Numbered from the stretch's first letter, positions 25,917 to 34,923 are shown. The stretch: 64,000 nt of DNA from Tateyamaria sp. syn59 (GCF_007995245.1 NZ_VCBA01000002.1:1-64000), one strand, 5' to 3'. Made by a program: numbers and translations. Notes: generated from the letters alone by a model not told the origin.

Positions 25917-26273
25917 ATGGTGCGCTCGATCTTAACGATTGTTTTGATTTGCGCTCCAATGGCGCTGTCAGCCAAGACCTTTCAACGCTCGTGCTTGTTC
26001 AAGACGCAAGTACTCCCGGATGGGCAATACCCGGTACAACTGCCAGTCAATGTCGCGAGCAATGGCACACGCGCCAAAATCGCTGTTGGCGCCAGTGGCA
26101 CCTATAACGGCACCGTGCGACGCACAAATGCAGGCGGCCAAGAATACTTTTTTCGCACAGCTGTGTCACGCGAAGTGATAACAGTCGGTCCAGACGGTGA
26201 AACTGCATGGCAGATAGACTTCAACGATGGCAGCGTCCGCGGGTACTTCGGTATGTGCGGCGCTGAAAGGTAG
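25917..26273 (+). CDS. Small secreted hypothetical protein between livF and livH
   Basis: 118 residues from ATG 25917, preceded by GGGGGGTTAGG. A signal peptide ends near ALSA. The mature part contains an even number of cysteines (RSCLF and FGMCG near the ends), suggesting a disulfide-linked small beta-rich domain. No family is recognised. It is the second foreign gene in the liv operon and again has lower GC than its neighbours. It is unrelated in sequence to the one at 24589-25209. Confidence 0.6.
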   Translation: MVRSILTIVLICAPMALSAKTFQRSCLFKTQVLPDGQYPVQLPVNVASNGTRAKIAVGASGTYNGTVRRTNAGGQEYFFRTAVSREVITVGPDGETAWQIDFNDGSVRGYFGMCGAER

Positions 26274-26279
26274 TTAAGA

Positions 26280-27290
26280 ATGGACTTCCTCAACGCCTTC
26301 ATCACCCTCTCCAACTTCGTCCTGATCCCCGCCATCGCCTACGGCAGCCAACTCGCTCTCGGCGCGCTCGGGGTCACGCTCATCTACGGTATCCTCAGGT
26401 TCTCCAACTTCGCCCATGGCGACACGATGGCCTTTGGCACCATGGCGACGATCCTCATCACCTGGGCCTTCCAGGGGCTGGGCATCTCCGCCGCCCCCCT
26501 GCCGACCGCCCTGCTCGCCCTGCCCTTCGGTATCGGCGTTTGTGCCCTGCTCGTCCTCGCCACCGACCGGGGCGTCTACCGCTTCTACCGGGGCCAAAAG
26601 GCGAAACCGATCATCTTCGTCATGGTCTCGCTTGGCGTCATGTTCATCATGAACGGCCTCGTCCGCTTCATCATCGGCCCCGACGACCAGCGGTTCTCGG
26701 ACGGCGAACGCTTCATCATCTCAGTACGCCAGTTCAAGGCGCTGACCGGCCTCGACGAAGGATTGGCGATCAAGACGACCCAAGGCATCACGGTCATCAC
26801 CGCGATCATCGTCGTGGTTCTGCTCTTCTACTTCCTGAACCGTACCCGCACCGGCAAATCCATGCGCGCCTATTCGGACAACGAAGACCTCGCGCTCCTG
26901 TCCGGCATCAACCCCGAACGGGTGGTCATGGTCACATGGCTGATCGTCGCGGCCCTCGCAACGGTGGCAGGCGTGCTCTACGGACTCGACAAATCCTTCA
27001 AACCCTTCGTCTATTTCCAGCTGCTGCTACCCATCTTCGCCTCCGCCATCGTGGGCGGCCTCGGCAACCCACTGGGCGCCATCGCGGGCGGCTTCACCAT
27101 CGCATTCTCCGAGGTGATGATCACCTACGCCTGGAAAAAGGTCGCAGGTTACGCCCTGCCCGACAGCCTCGCTCCTGACGGCCTCGCCCAGCTTCTGTCG
27201 ACCGACTACAAATTCGCCGTCAGCTTCGTAATCCTGCTGATCGTGCTTCTGTTCAAGCCCACCGGCCTCTTCTCGGGGAAAGCGGTATGA
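26280..27290 (+). CDS. livH: Branched-chain amino acid ABC permease LivH-type
   Basis: 336 residues with eight or so membrane helices. LALGALGVTLIYGILRFSNFAHGD near residue 20-45 and the C-terminal block VYFQLLLPIFASAIVGGLGNPLGAIAGG are family hallmarks; the latter is the contact loop for the ATPases. It forms the transmembrane pore with LivM. Length is slightly above the usual 300. The stop overlaps the livM start by 4 bp. Confidence 0.9.
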   Translation: MDFLNAFITLSNFVLIPAIAYGSQLALGALGVTLIYGILRFSNFAHGDTMAFGTMATILITWAFQGLGISAAPLPTALLALPFGIGVCALLVLATDRGVYRFYRGQKAKPIIFVMVSLGVMFIMNGLVRFIIGPDDQRFSDGERFIISVRQFKALTGLDEGLAIKTTQGITVITAIIVVVLLFYFLNRTRTGKSMRAYSDNEDLALLSGINPERVVMVTWLIVAALATVAGVLYGLDKSFKPFVYFQLLLPIFASAIVGGLGNPLGAIAGGFTIAFSEVMITYAWKKVAGYALPDSLAPDGLAQLLSTDYKFAVSFVILLIVLLFKPTGLFSGKAV

Positions 27291-28591
27291 CTGACACCAC
27301 ACGCAACGTCTTCTACTTCGGCTGTATCGCCGCGCTGCTGATCGGCACCGGGATCATGACGTCCTGGAACCTCGCCATCACGATCCTGAACTTCGGCCTG
27401 ATCTCGGCGATCATGGCGCTGGGGGTGAACCTGCAATGGGGCTTCGCGGGGCTTTTTAACGTGGGCATCATGGGGTTCGTTGCGCTCGGCGGCCTCGCTA
27501 CTGTACTCGTCGCCATGCCCCCGGTGGGCGAGGCATGGGCCGCAGGCGGCCTGCGCGTCATCACGGCCCTCGTCCTCGGTGCAGCGACAATCGTCGGCGC
27601 AATCCTCGCCTACAACGCCCTGCCCAAAGGGCGCATGCGCACCCTCGGCCTGCTCGCCATCCTCATCGTGGGCTTCTTCATCTACCGCGCCGTGTTCGAC
27701 AGCGGCGTACAAGCGGTAGAGGCCATAAACCCCGCCACAGCGGGCTATCTCGGCGGCCTCGGCCTGCCCGTGCTGCTCGCTTGGCCCGTGGGCGGGCTGC
27801 TCGCCGCAGGGGCCGCGTGGATCATCGGCAAAACCGCCCTTGGCCTGCGCTCCGACTACCTCGCCATCGCCACGCTCGGCATCGCGGAGATCATCATCGC
27901 CATCCTCAAGAACGAGGACTGGCTCGCACGCGGCGTCAAGAACGTCGTCGGCCTACCCCGCCCCGCGCCCTACGAGATCGACCTGCAAAACAGCGACACC
28001 TTCGTCGAACGCGCCACCAGCCTCGGCATCGACCCGGTCACGGCCTCCACCCTCTGGGTCAAGGCGATCTATGCAGGCCTCTTCACCGTCGTCCTGCTGA
28101 TCCTCTTCATGCTCGCCCAACGCGCCCTGCACTCGCCCTGGGGCCGCATGATGCGCGCGATCCGCGACAACGAGGTTGCGGCCGAAGCCATGGGCAAGGA
28201 CGTCACAGCCCGCCACCTGCAAATCTTCGTCCTCGGCTCCGCCATCTGCGGCATCGCAGGGGCGATGATGACCACCCTCGACGGGCAACTCACACCCGGC
28301 ACCTACCAGCCCCTGCGCTTCACCTTCCTTGTCTGGGTCATGGTGATCGTGGGCGGCTCCGGCAACAACCTCGGCGCGGTCTTAGGCGGCTTCCTGATCT
28401 GGTGGCTTTGGGTCATGGTCGAACCGATCGGCCTATGGCTGATGCAAGTTGTCACCTCCGGCATGGCCGACGGGTTCTGGCTGCGCGAGCACCTGCTCGA
28501 CTCGGCTGCGCACATGCGGCTTCTGACGATGGGTGTTGTACTGCTTCTCGTGCTGCGGTTTAGTCCTAGAGGGCTGATACCGGAGAAATAG
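27287..28591 (+). CDS. livM: Branched-chain amino acid ABC permease LivM-type
   Basis: 434 residues with about ten membrane helices. The segment LGLRSDYLAIATLGIAEI and the later GRMMRAIRDNEVAAEAMGKD, followed by VMVIVGGSGNNLGAVLGG, are typical LivM features including the ATPase-coupling loop. The N-terminal half carries an additional hydrophobic region (residues about 90-170), making it longer than many LivM proteins. Codon use is strongly C-ended, which also keeps long antisense frames open here. Confidence 0.9.
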   Translation: MTDTTRNVFYFGCIAALLIGTGIMTSWNLAITILNFGLISAIMALGVNLQWGFAGLFNVGIMGFVALGGLATVLVAMPPVGEAWAAGGLRVITALVLGAATIVGAILAYNALPKGRMRTLGLLAILIVGFFIYRAVFDSGVQAVEAINPATAGYLGGLGLPVLLAWPVGGLLAAGAAWIIGKTALGLRSDYLAIATLGIAEIIIAILKNEDWLARGVKNVVGLPRPAPYEIDLQNSDTFVERATSLGIDPVTASTLWVKAIYAGLFTVVLLILFMLAQRALHSPWGRMMRAIRDNEVAAEAMGKDVTARHLQIFVLGSAICGIAGAMMTTLDGQLTPGTYQPLRFTFLVWVMVIVGGSGNNLGAVLGGFLIWWLWVMVEPIGLWLMQVVTSGMADGFWLREHLLDSAAHMRLLTMGVVLLLVLRFSPRGLIPEK

Positions 28592-28592
28592 A

Positions 28593-29297
28593 ATGCAGCG
28601 CGCAGCGCGCCTGAGATGGGGACCAATCGTCGGGTTGGTCACACTATTTGTCCTGATCCAGGGCTGTGTCTGGCACTCGGCCTATCGTGGAGCCACGGGA
28701 CTGTCAGGGAACCCGTCGGCGATCGAAATGCTCACAGGACCTACGGCAAGCGTCATGATCCTGTTCAGCCATATGGTACTGGGCGCGTTGGTCACCGTTC
28801 TGGCTGTCGTTCAGCTTGCCGGACCTATTCGAAAACGGTGGCCGCGTGTGCACCGCATGTCCGGACGGGTCATGGCCATTTTGGCGCTGCTGACCGGGTT
28901 AGGAGGACTGGCCTATATCGCTGCCAGTGGCACAATTGGCGGGCCGCTGATGTCCGTGGCGTTTGCCGGATATGGGCTGCTTATGGTCGTTGCCGCCGTC
29001 CAAACGCCGCGCTTTGCCATGGCCCGCGACTACGACAGGCACCGCCGCTGGGGTCTGCGCCTGATCGTGCTCGGCTTGGGCTCGTGGCTCTACCGTCTGC
29101 ACTACGGGCTTTGGTATGGAACCACCTGCAGCCTCAGCGACACCCTGTGCGGTATTGCAGCCGAACCGGATTTCTCTGGCCTCTTCGACCAGATCAATCT
29201 CTTTGCGTTTTACCTGCCCTATCTGCTGGTGCTGGAGTGGTACTTACGACGCACACCAAAGCAGCGCGTGGACAGCCCACCCTACGCCCGTTCATAA
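28593..29297 (+). CDS. DUF2306-like integral membrane protein
   Basis: 234 residues with seven or so hydrophobic segments. It fits DUF2306: SHMVLGALVTVLAVVQLAGPIRKRWPRVHRMSGRV near residue 60-95 and the pair YDRHRRWGLRLIV. Conserved His residues in membrane segments suggest haem or metal contact as in related membrane cytochromes, but this is inference. It starts one base after livM and probably shares its transcript. No transport role is known. Confidence 0.65.
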   Translation: MQRAARLRWGPIVGLVTLFVLIQGCVWHSAYRGATGLSGNPSAIEMLTGPTASVMILFSHMVLGALVTVLAVVQLAGPIRKRWPRVHRMSGRVMAILALLTGLGGLAYIAASGTIGGPLMSVAFAGYGLLMVVAAVQTPRFAMARDYDRHRRWGLRLIVLGLGSWLYRLHYGLWYGTTCSLSDTLCGIAAEPDFSGLFDQINLFAFYLPYLLVLEWYLRRTPKQRVDSPPYARS

Positions 29298-29304
29298 GGC
29301 TGCA

Positions 29305-29604
29305 TCAGAACGCGATGTCAGCGGCCACGCGCATGTCCCGCAGCGGGCGTACGATGTCGATGGACTGCTGATAGAGCGGATGCGCCTTGTAATCCGCCAG
29401 CGCCTGGCCGTCCCGAAACTCGGCATAGACTACCACATCAACCTCATCCGAAAGCGCGTCGGAATGCGTGTTGCGGCGGACGGAGATCACATCCGCATGC
29501 GGGTTCGCCTCCAGTATGGACAGCCCGTCATACACACGGTCCACATCGGCGCGATTTCGGGCGCGAAAAAACACGACATGGCGCAGGCGTTCGGCGTCGG
29601 ACAT
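29305..29604 (-). CDS. Dabb-type (stress-responsive A/B barrel) protein
   Basis: 99 residues from ATG 29604 (start uncertain; an in-frame ATG at 29655 is also possible, only 10 bp after the upstream gene). The opening LRHVVFFRARNRADVDRVYDGL and VDVVVYAEFRDGQALADYKAHPLYQQ match the Dabb ferredoxin-like fold. Such small dimeric proteins often bind hydrophobic ligands. It lies downstream of the HerA-like ATPase and may be cotranscribed. Confidence 0.72.
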   Translation of the reverse strand: MSDAERLRHVVFFRARNRADVDRVYDGLSILEANPHADVISVRRNTHSDALSDEVDVVVYAEFRDGQALADYKAHPLYQQSIDIVRPLRDMRVAADIAF

Positions 29605-29664
29605 TGGCACGGTCCTCAAATTAGGTCTGAAAGCTTCGGCCCTCGCCCTCGACATAGAGCCGGA

Positions 29665-31206
29665 TCATCGACCTTTGAAGAGGCCGCCGAGAATACCACG
29701 CACCATGCGACGACCGGTCGTACCAGTCAGTTCCTTGACCACCATCTTGGTCATCGCCTCGCCAAAACTGGCGCCGCGCCGGGTGGACCGGGACGTCGAC
29801 CGCGACACACGGGCACCGGAATAGCGTCGCCCGGCATTGAACTCACGCAATACCGGTTCCATCTCCTCCGCCTTTTCCTCTGCCGCAGCCGCCTCGGCGG
29901 CTGCTTTCTCTGCCCGCGCCTGCAAGATCTCGAAGGCGGAGGTGCGATCAAGCGGTGCGTCGTACTTCCCGGCCATATCGCTGGCGGCCAAATGCGCCTT
30001 GCGCTCTGCCGCCGTGATTGGCCCCAATTGCGACGATGGCGGGCGGATCAGCGTCCGCTCGACGATCCCCGGCACACCCTTTTTCTGCAGCATCGACGTC
30101 ACCGCCTCGCCCACACCGACCTCGCGGATGGCCTCTTCCGTCTTGAAACGCGGGTTCTCGCGATAGGTCTCCGCCGCCATCCGCAACTCCTTGCGGTCCT
30201 TAGCAGTAAAGGCACGCAGGGCATGTTGGAACCGATTGCCCAGCTGCCCCAGGATATCCTCGGGCACGTCCGCCGGATTCTGCGTGATAAAGTACACACC
30301 AACACCTTTAGAGCGGATCAATCGGGCCACTTGTTCGACCTTGTCGACGAGTGCCTTGGGTGCGTCCTCGAACAGCAGGTGCGCTTCGTCAAAGAAAAAG
30401 ACCAGCTTGGGTTTGTCCGGATCGCCCACTTCGGGCAATTCCTCGAAAAGCTCACTCAGCAACCACAAGAGGAATGTGGCATAGAGTTTGGGCGAGCCCA
30501 TCAGCTTGTCGGCGGCAAGGACGTTGACCATGCCCTTTCCAGTCGTATCCGTGCGCATCAAGTCAGACAATTCCAGTGCGGGTTCGCCAAAAAGCTGGCT
30601 CGCCCCCTGGTTTTCCAGAACCAGCAAGCGCCGCTGGATGGCCCCGATGGACTGTGCCGACACGTTGCCGTAGCGCAGCGAAAGTGTCTTGGCATTCTCG
30701 CCCACCCAAACCAACAGAGCCTGCAGATCCTTGAGGTCCAGAAGCGGCATGCCTTCCTCGTCCGCGAGGCGAAAGGCGATGTTCAGGATGCCCTCTTGCG
30801 CTTCGGTCAACTCCAACAGTTGGGCCAGCAACAGCGGCCCCATCTCGGACACGGTGGTGCGCACTGGATGGCCCTGCTGACCGAACATGTCCCAGAAGGT
30901 CACCGGGCAGGCGTGATAGGCGTAGTCGGAAAAGCCAATCTTTTCGGCGCGTTCCGTAAATGGGCCGTGCAGCTTATGATCCGCGGTGCCCGACTTGGCC
31001 AACCCCGACAGATCCCCCTTCACGTCCGACAGGAACACCGGAACGCCCGCATTCGAAAACCCTTCCGCCAGGATTTGCAGCGTCACGGTCTTGCCCGTCC
31101 CGGTCGCACCTGCCACCAAACCGTGTCGGTTGGCGTACTTCAGCGTCAGTCCCTGTTTTTCGGCATAGTCGACCCCGCCCCCACCGATAAAAATGTGATC
31201 TTCCAT
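29665..31206 (-). CDS. HerA-like ATPase (DUF853/YjgR family)
   Basis: 513 residues from ATG 31206 with AAAGG upstream. Walker A GATGTGKT is near residue 34 and Walker [10 protein letters not shown] near residue 245; [14 protein letters not shown] follows as the sensor region. It belongs to the DUF853 (YjgR) branch of HerA/FtsK-type hexameric ATPases. The C-terminal third is Ala/Glu-rich coiled coil, then basic Arg/Ser-rich ([11 protein letters not shown]). No NurA nuclease partner is nearby. Cellular role is not established; DNA or protein translocation is inferred from the fold. Confidence 0.85.
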   Translation of the reverse strand: MEDHIFIGGGGVDYAEKQGLTLKYANRHGLVAGATGTGKTVTLQILAEGFSNAGVPVFLSDVKGDLSGLAKSGTADHKLHGPFTERAEKIGFSDYAYHACPVTFWDMFGQQGHPVRTTVSEMGPLLLAQLLELTEAQEGILNIAFRLADEEGMPLLDLKDLQALLVWVGENAKTLSLRYGNVSAQSIGAIQRRLLVLENQGASQLFGEPALELSDLMRTDTTGKGMVNVLAADKLMGSPKLYATFLLWLLSELFEELPEVGDPDKPKLVFFFDEAHLLFEDAPKALVDKVEQVARLIRSKGVGVYFITQNPADVPEDILGQLGNRFQHALRAFTAKDRKELRMAAETYRENPRFKTEEAIREVGVGEAVTSMLQKKGVPGIVERTLIRPPSSQLGPITAAERKAHLAASDMAGKYDAPLDRTSAFEILQARAEKAAAEAAAAEEKAEEMEPVLREFNAGRRYSGARVSRSTSRSTRRGASFGEAMTKMVVKELTGTTGRRMVRGILGGLFKGR

Positions 31207-31280
31207 GCCGTTAACCTTTTGTCCATTGGGGCCTTCGGCGCGACCATACAAAGTTAACCATTGGGTGCCATAGTGTTTTT

Positions 31281-31359
31281 GTTCCTGCCGAGAGTCCTCC
31301 TGGCATGGAACACTTCCTCCCTGTCAGACTGGGCCGCGCTTCGTGCGCGGCCTTTTTTT
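31281..31359 (+). ncRNA. Candidate small RNA with two anti-SD stretches
   Basis: A 79-base segment ends in a perfect intrinsic terminator (31332-31359). Upstream it contains two C-rich anti-Shine-Dalgarno-like stretches, TCCTCCT at about 31295 and TTCCTCCC at about 31314. This recalls alphaproteobacterial small RNAs carrying CCUCC loops, but no DUF1127 gene accompanies it. No convincing promoter was found; TTGTCC at 31219 has poor spacing. It could instead end a transcript from elsewhere. Confidence 0.4.
31332..31359 (+). terminator. Rho-independent terminator
   Basis: GGCCGCGC-TTCGT-GCGCGGCC followed by seven Ts. It has no protein gene upstream on the same strand within 2 kb, which implies a non-coding transcript ending here. 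Confidence 0.8.
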
Positions 31360-31423
31360 GTCCAGAGCAGCGGAACGGTTTAGTCGCTGATTTCACGATG
31401 TTTTCTTTTTCACATATTCCCGG

Positions 31424-31452
31424 TTGACCGCCGCGCGGGCCTTGCGTAACCT
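31424..31452 (+). promoter_or_regulatory. Sigma-70-type promoter for candidate small RNA
   Basis: TTGACC and TAACCT with a 17-bp spacer, predicting transcription from about 31459. This is the best -35/-10 match in the gap. Confidence 0.5.
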
Positions 31453-31458
31453 TCGCGC

Positions 31459-31529
31459 AATAAGTCGGCCAGTCCGACGGGGAGAGAAAAAAGACGTGTG
31501 AAAAAGGGGGCTTTGGGGTCCCCTTTTTT
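31459..31529 (+). ncRNA. Candidate 71-nt small RNA upstream of ialB-like gene
   Basis: The predicted transcript has a first hairpin GTCGG-CCAGT-CCGAC (31464-31478), a purine-rich single strand (GGGGAGAG then A-rich), and a terminator AAAAAGGGG-N10-CCCCTTTTTT (31501-31529). The promoter-to-terminator layout is compact. Alternatively it is a leader attenuator of the IalB-family gene starting at 31628. No good coding frame exists on the plus strand. Confidence 0.5.
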
Positions 31530-31627
31530 GCTGTCTGCCGCCGGTCACGAAAACTTTGCGCTTTGGCCCTGACACTGGTTGCAGTCCGTGCTAGCAGTTT
31601 GCGAAACGAAACAAGAGCGGAACCGAT

Positions 31628-32245
31628 ATGCGCACGTCCCTGATTGCCCTTTCCGTCGCCCTACTGATGCCAATTAGCGTCATGGCGCAAGACACGGACA
31701 CGACAACCGAAGACGCAACCGATGCCCCAGGCGCCGGGACATCCATCGAAGACCAATTGAGCCTTGGCGAAGACGCCTCGGCCCCCCAGGTCGGCCAGAC
31801 CTACACAGCCGAGACGCTCGGCGACTGGGAACTGCGCTGCATCAAAGGCGAAGAAGGTCAGGAAGAGCCCTGCCAGATGTATCAGCTAATGCAGGATGCA
31901 GAAGGCACGCCTGTGGCTGAGATTTCGATCTTCCGCCTGCCCGAAGGTGGCCGTGCGATGGCCGGTGCAACGATCATCGTTCCGCTGGAAACCTCGCTGA
32001 CGCAGCAACTGACCCTCGAGATTGATGGCGGTCAGGCCCGTCGCTACCCCTATGCGTTCTGCAATCCGATCGGTTGCTACTCACGCGTCGGTCTGGTGGC
32101 GGAAGAGGTTGCGCAGTTCCGGCGTGGCGCCAACGCCAAGCTGACGATTGTGCCCGCCCTGGCACCCGATCAGAAGGTCGAGCTGAACATGTCACTCAAC
32201 GGCTTCACCGCAGCTTTTGAAAAGACATCTGTCGCACAGTTCTGA
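31628..32245 (+). CDS. Invasion-associated locus B (IalB) family protein
   Basis: 205 residues with signal peptide (SVMA). An acidic, low-complexity linker (DTDTTTEDATDAPGAG) precedes the IalB domain, marked by GDWELRCIKGE, a CQMYQL segment, and RYPYAFCNPIGCYSRVGL. The four cysteines are probably disulfide-bonded. IalB proteins are periplasmic and common in Rhodobacterales, where no invasion role is implied. It ends 20 bp before a strong terminator. Confidence 0.85.
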   Translation: MRTSLIALSVALLMPISVMAQDTDTTTEDATDAPGAGTSIEDQLSLGEDASAPQVGQTYTAETLGDWELRCIKGEEGQEEPCQMYQLMQDAEGTPVAEISIFRLPEGGRAMAGATIIVPLETSLTQQLTLEIDGGQARRYPYAFCNPIGCYSRVGLVAEEVAQFRRGANAKLTIVPALAPDQKVELNMSLNGFTAAFEKTSVAQF

Positions 32246-32265
32246 TAGGTCACCAGATCAACGAC

Positions 32266-32292
32266 AAAAGCCGCCTTCGGGCGGCTTTTTTT
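32266..32292 (+). terminator. Rho-independent terminator
   Basis: GCCGCC-TTCG-GGCGGC with a preceding A-run and seven Ts after it. It ends the IalB-family transcript and, by the A-run, may work in both directions, also closing the convergent ketosynthase operon. Confidence 0.88.
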
Positions 32293-32293
32293 G

Positions 32294-33502
32294 TCAGCTC
32301 TTGCGCAACGCAAGCACCGCGTTCATGCCACCGAACGCAAATGCATTCGACAGCGCAACATCGACGGTCGCCTCCCGCGCCTCGTTCGGAACCACATCCA
32401 GCGCGCATTCCGGGTCAGGCTCCTCATACCCTATGGTCGGTGCCACGACGCCATCCCGTAGGGCCATGATGCACGCCAGCAGCTCCACCGCGCCGGTCCC
32501 GCCAATCAAATGCCCATGCATCGACTTGGTGGACGAAATCATCAACTTGTCCGCATGCGGTCCGAACACATCCGCCACAGCCGCGCATTCGGTCTTGTCA
32601 TTGGCCGCCGTGCCAGTGCCATGTGCATTTATATACCCGACATCATCCGCATTCACCCGCGCATCGGACAAGGCACCGGCCATCGCGCGCGCCGCCCCAT
32701 TCTTTGATGGCATCACGATGTCGGCAGCATCCGACGACATGGCAAACCCGATCACCTCACACAGGATGTCGGCACCACGTGACCGGGCATGTTCATATTC
32801 TTCAAACACGAAAATGCCCGCACCTTCGCCCTGCACCATACCGTTGCGGTTGGCCGAAAACGGGCGGCACGCATCCTTGGACATTACGCGCAAGCCTTCC
32901 CACGCCTTTACGCCACCAAAGCACAGCATCGATTCCGATCCACCCGTGATCATCACCGGCGCCATGCCTGTCCGCACCATCTGAAACGCTTGCGCCATGG
33001 CGTGGTTGGAGGACGCGCACGCCGTCGCGACGGTAAAGGACGGCCCTTTGAGGTTCCATTCCATCGAGACGTGGCTGGCGGCCGCATTGTTCATCAGCTT
33101 GGGCACGACAAAAGGGTGAACCCGGTTCTTCCCTTCCTCGTATACCAGGCGGTAGTTTTGATCCCACGTGCTGACACCGCCCGCTGCGGTGCCCAGAATT
33201 ACGCCCGATTTCGCGGCCTCTTCCCCGGCAAAGGTCAGCCCTGCCTGTTCAATCGCTTCCTTGGCGGCAGCGAGTGTGAACTGCGTGAACCGGTCATAAA
33301 GGCTCATCTGCTGACGGTTGTATCGCCCTTCGGCCTCAAAGCCGCGGACCTGGCCGCCGATCTTGATGGCCAGCCGGTCGACGTCCTGAAATTCCAGCGG
33401 GCCAATACCGCAGCGGCCCTCGCGCATGGCCTCCAGCGTTTCGGGCACATCGTGACCGAGGGCATTGACGGTGCCCGCTCCGGTAATGACAACGCGGTGC
33501 AT
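32294..33502 (-). CDS. Beta-ketoacyl-ACP synthase II (FabF-like)
   Basis: 402 residues. The KAS catalytic triad is present: Cys162 in TACASSNHA, His294 in INAHGTGT and His331 in STKSMHGHL. It condenses malonyl-ACP with acyl-ACP to extend fatty acids. FGGMNAVL closes the fold. The gene follows a dedicated acyl carrier protein gene with a one-base overlap, and an lpxD-like gene precedes that. This suggests a specialised KAS, perhaps for lipid A or another acylated product, rather than the bulk fatty-acid FabF. Confidence 0.85.
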   Translation of the reverse strand: MHRVVITGAGTVNALGHDVPETLEAMREGRCGIGPLEFQDVDRLAIKIGGQVRGFEAEGRYNRQQMSLYDRFTQFTLAAAKEAIEQAGLTFAGEEAAKSGVILGTAAGGVSTWDQNYRLVYEEGKNRVHPFVVPKLMNNAAASHVSMEWNLKGPSFTVATACASSNHAMAQAFQMVRTGMAPVMITGGSESMLCFGGVKAWEGLRVMSKDACRPFSANRNGMVQGEGAGIFVFEEYEHARSRGADILCEVIGFAMSSDAADIVMPSKNGAARAMAGALSDARVNADDVGYINAHGTGTAANDKTECAAVADVFGPHADKLMISSTKSMHGHLIGGTGAVELLACIMALRDGVVAPTIGYEEPDPECALDVVPNEAREATVDVALSNAFAFGGMNAVLALRKS

Positions 33503-33762
33503 CAGGTTTTCTGTTCTGCGATCAGCCGCTCAATGCCCGCAATGATCGTTTGCACATTCGAAATGTCAAAGTCACTTTCGGTCGGGGCGTTCGCGTTGAA
33601 GGGGACCTGAATGTCGAACTCTTCCTCGATGGCAAAGATGCTTTCGACGAGGCCCAGACTGTCGATGCCAAGATCTTCAAGCGTGTTGGTCAGGCCGACA
33701 TCCGACGGTTCCAACACCGCCTGCTCTGCGACAATCTCAATGACCTTGTCCTTGATGCTCAC
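33502..33762 (-). CDS. Acyl carrier protein (specialised)
   Basis: 86 residues with the phosphopantetheine site Ser35 in LGIDSLGLVESI. The C-terminal half is longer and different from the housekeeping AcpP (an insertion NANAPTESDFDISNVQ), a feature shared with dedicated ACPs such as AcpXL. It overlaps the ketosynthase gene by one base and follows the lpxD-like gene by 33 bp. Confidence 0.85.
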   Translation of the reverse strand: MSIKDKVIEIVAEQAVLEPSDVGLTNTLEDLGIDSLGLVESIFAIEEEFDIQVPFNANAPTESDFDISNVQTIIAGIERLIAEQKT

Positions 33763-33795
33763 GACACCTGCCCCCTTGCCTGACTTGGCGTTGAT

Positions 33796-34887
33796 TTAGT
33801 CACTGCCATCCGACTTGAAAACAGCTTTCTTCAACTCCGCGACGTCGCGCAGGATGCGCGGCAGGCGCTTGGTGTTCTTGTACATGTCGAGATTTGTTTT
33901 CATCTCATTGGCGGGATAGCCCAGCATCACCTTGCCATCCTTGACCGAACTCATGACCTTGCAGGCCGCAGCCAGGACGACGTTGTTGCCGATGGTCAGG
34001 TTGTCCGACACGCCGACCTGCCCCGCCATGACGACGAAATTGCCAACCGTGACCGAGCCTGCCAAGCCGACCTGTCCGCAGATCAGGTTGTCCTCGCCGA
34101 TGACGCAGTTGTGGCCAATATGAACCATGTTGTCGATTTTGGTGCGATGCCCGACCTGCGTGGGGCGGATCGTGCCGTTGTCGATCACGGAATTACTGCC
34201 GATCTCGACATCGTCGCCAATCACCACGGCGCCAAGGCTGGCGATCCGCGCCCAAGGTTGTCCACCTGCCTCGCCCTGCTCGCCCAGCGTTTCACGCACA
34301 TTCTCGACAGCGCTTTTTTCCGGCGTGACAAAGGAAAACCCGTCTCCGCCAAGGCGGGCGCCCGGGTTGCAGATAAAGTTGGCGCCAACGCGCACGCGCG
34401 CACCGATGCTGACATGTTCCCGCAAAAAGGCGTTCGGACCGAGCACGGCGCGCCAGCCCACGAAACACAGCGGCCCGATGATCGACCCTGCGCCGATCTC
34501 GGCCTCCGGCCCAATGACAGCGCCGGCACCAACAGTCACGTCTGCGCCCAGCTTGGCGGTCGGATCAATCGACGCGCTGGGGTGAATGCCCTGTCCGAAC
34601 CCGTGCCCCGGATCCGCCATCGCGGTCAGGCGCGACATCGCAAATCGGGGGCGTTTGGGCAGGATGGCGGCACGCAGACCGAGGGCTTGCCAATCAGCGC
34701 TGTCCCACAGCAGTGCTGCCCGCGCCGCACCGACCGCAAGGCTGTCCGCGTATTTCGGGTTGCTTGCCAGCGCCAGATCATCGGCACCGGCGTGTGCAGG
34801 CTCTGCCAGCCCGGTCACCACCGTTGCGGTGTCACCAACAGCCTCAGCCTCTAGCGCACGGGCAAGCTCGGCAACAGTGTAACGCAT
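33796..34887 (-). CDS. lpxD: UDP-3-O-acylglucosamine N-acyltransferase (LpxD-like)
   Basis: 363 residues from ATG 34887 with AAAGGGG seven bases upstream. The N-terminal uridine-binding domain is followed by left-handed beta-helix hexapeptide repeats (for example LGADVTVGAGAVIGPEAEIGAG). The VHIGHNCVIGEDNLICGQVG region contains the catalytic His. LpxD adds the second 3-hydroxyacyl chain to lipid A precursor. Here it is not in the usual lpxD-fabZ-lpxA-lpxB context but with an ACP and a ketosynthase, so it may be a second copy for a special acyl chain. Confidence 0.82.
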   Translation of the reverse strand: MRYTVAELARALEAEAVGDTATVVTGLAEPAHAGADDLALASNPKYADSLAVGAARAALLWDSADWQALGLRAAILPKRPRFAMSRLTAMADPGHGFGQGIHPSASIDPTAKLGADVTVGAGAVIGPEAEIGAGSIIGPLCFVGWRAVLGPNAFLREHVSIGARVRVGANFICNPGARLGGDGFSFVTPEKSAVENVRETLGEQGEAGGQPWARIASLGAVVIGDDVEIGSNSVIDNGTIRPTQVGHRTKIDNMVHIGHNCVIGEDNLICGQVGLAGSVTVGNFVVMAGQVGVSDNLTIGNNVVLAAACKVMSSVKDGKVMLGYPANEMKTNLDMYKNTKRLPRILRDVAELKKAVFKSDGSD

Positions 34888-34923
34888 GGCAGGCCCCTTT
34901 GGCATATCGCTCAGGGCCGGGAT

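Noticed and set aside
27535-28563. Long Arg/His/Pro-rich frame overlapping livM
   Set aside because: A shadow of the C-ended codons of livM; composition is not protein-like.
31393-31575. Minus-strand 60-codon frame
   Set aside because: It covers the candidate small RNA and its terminator; basic composition without motif suggests a chance frame.
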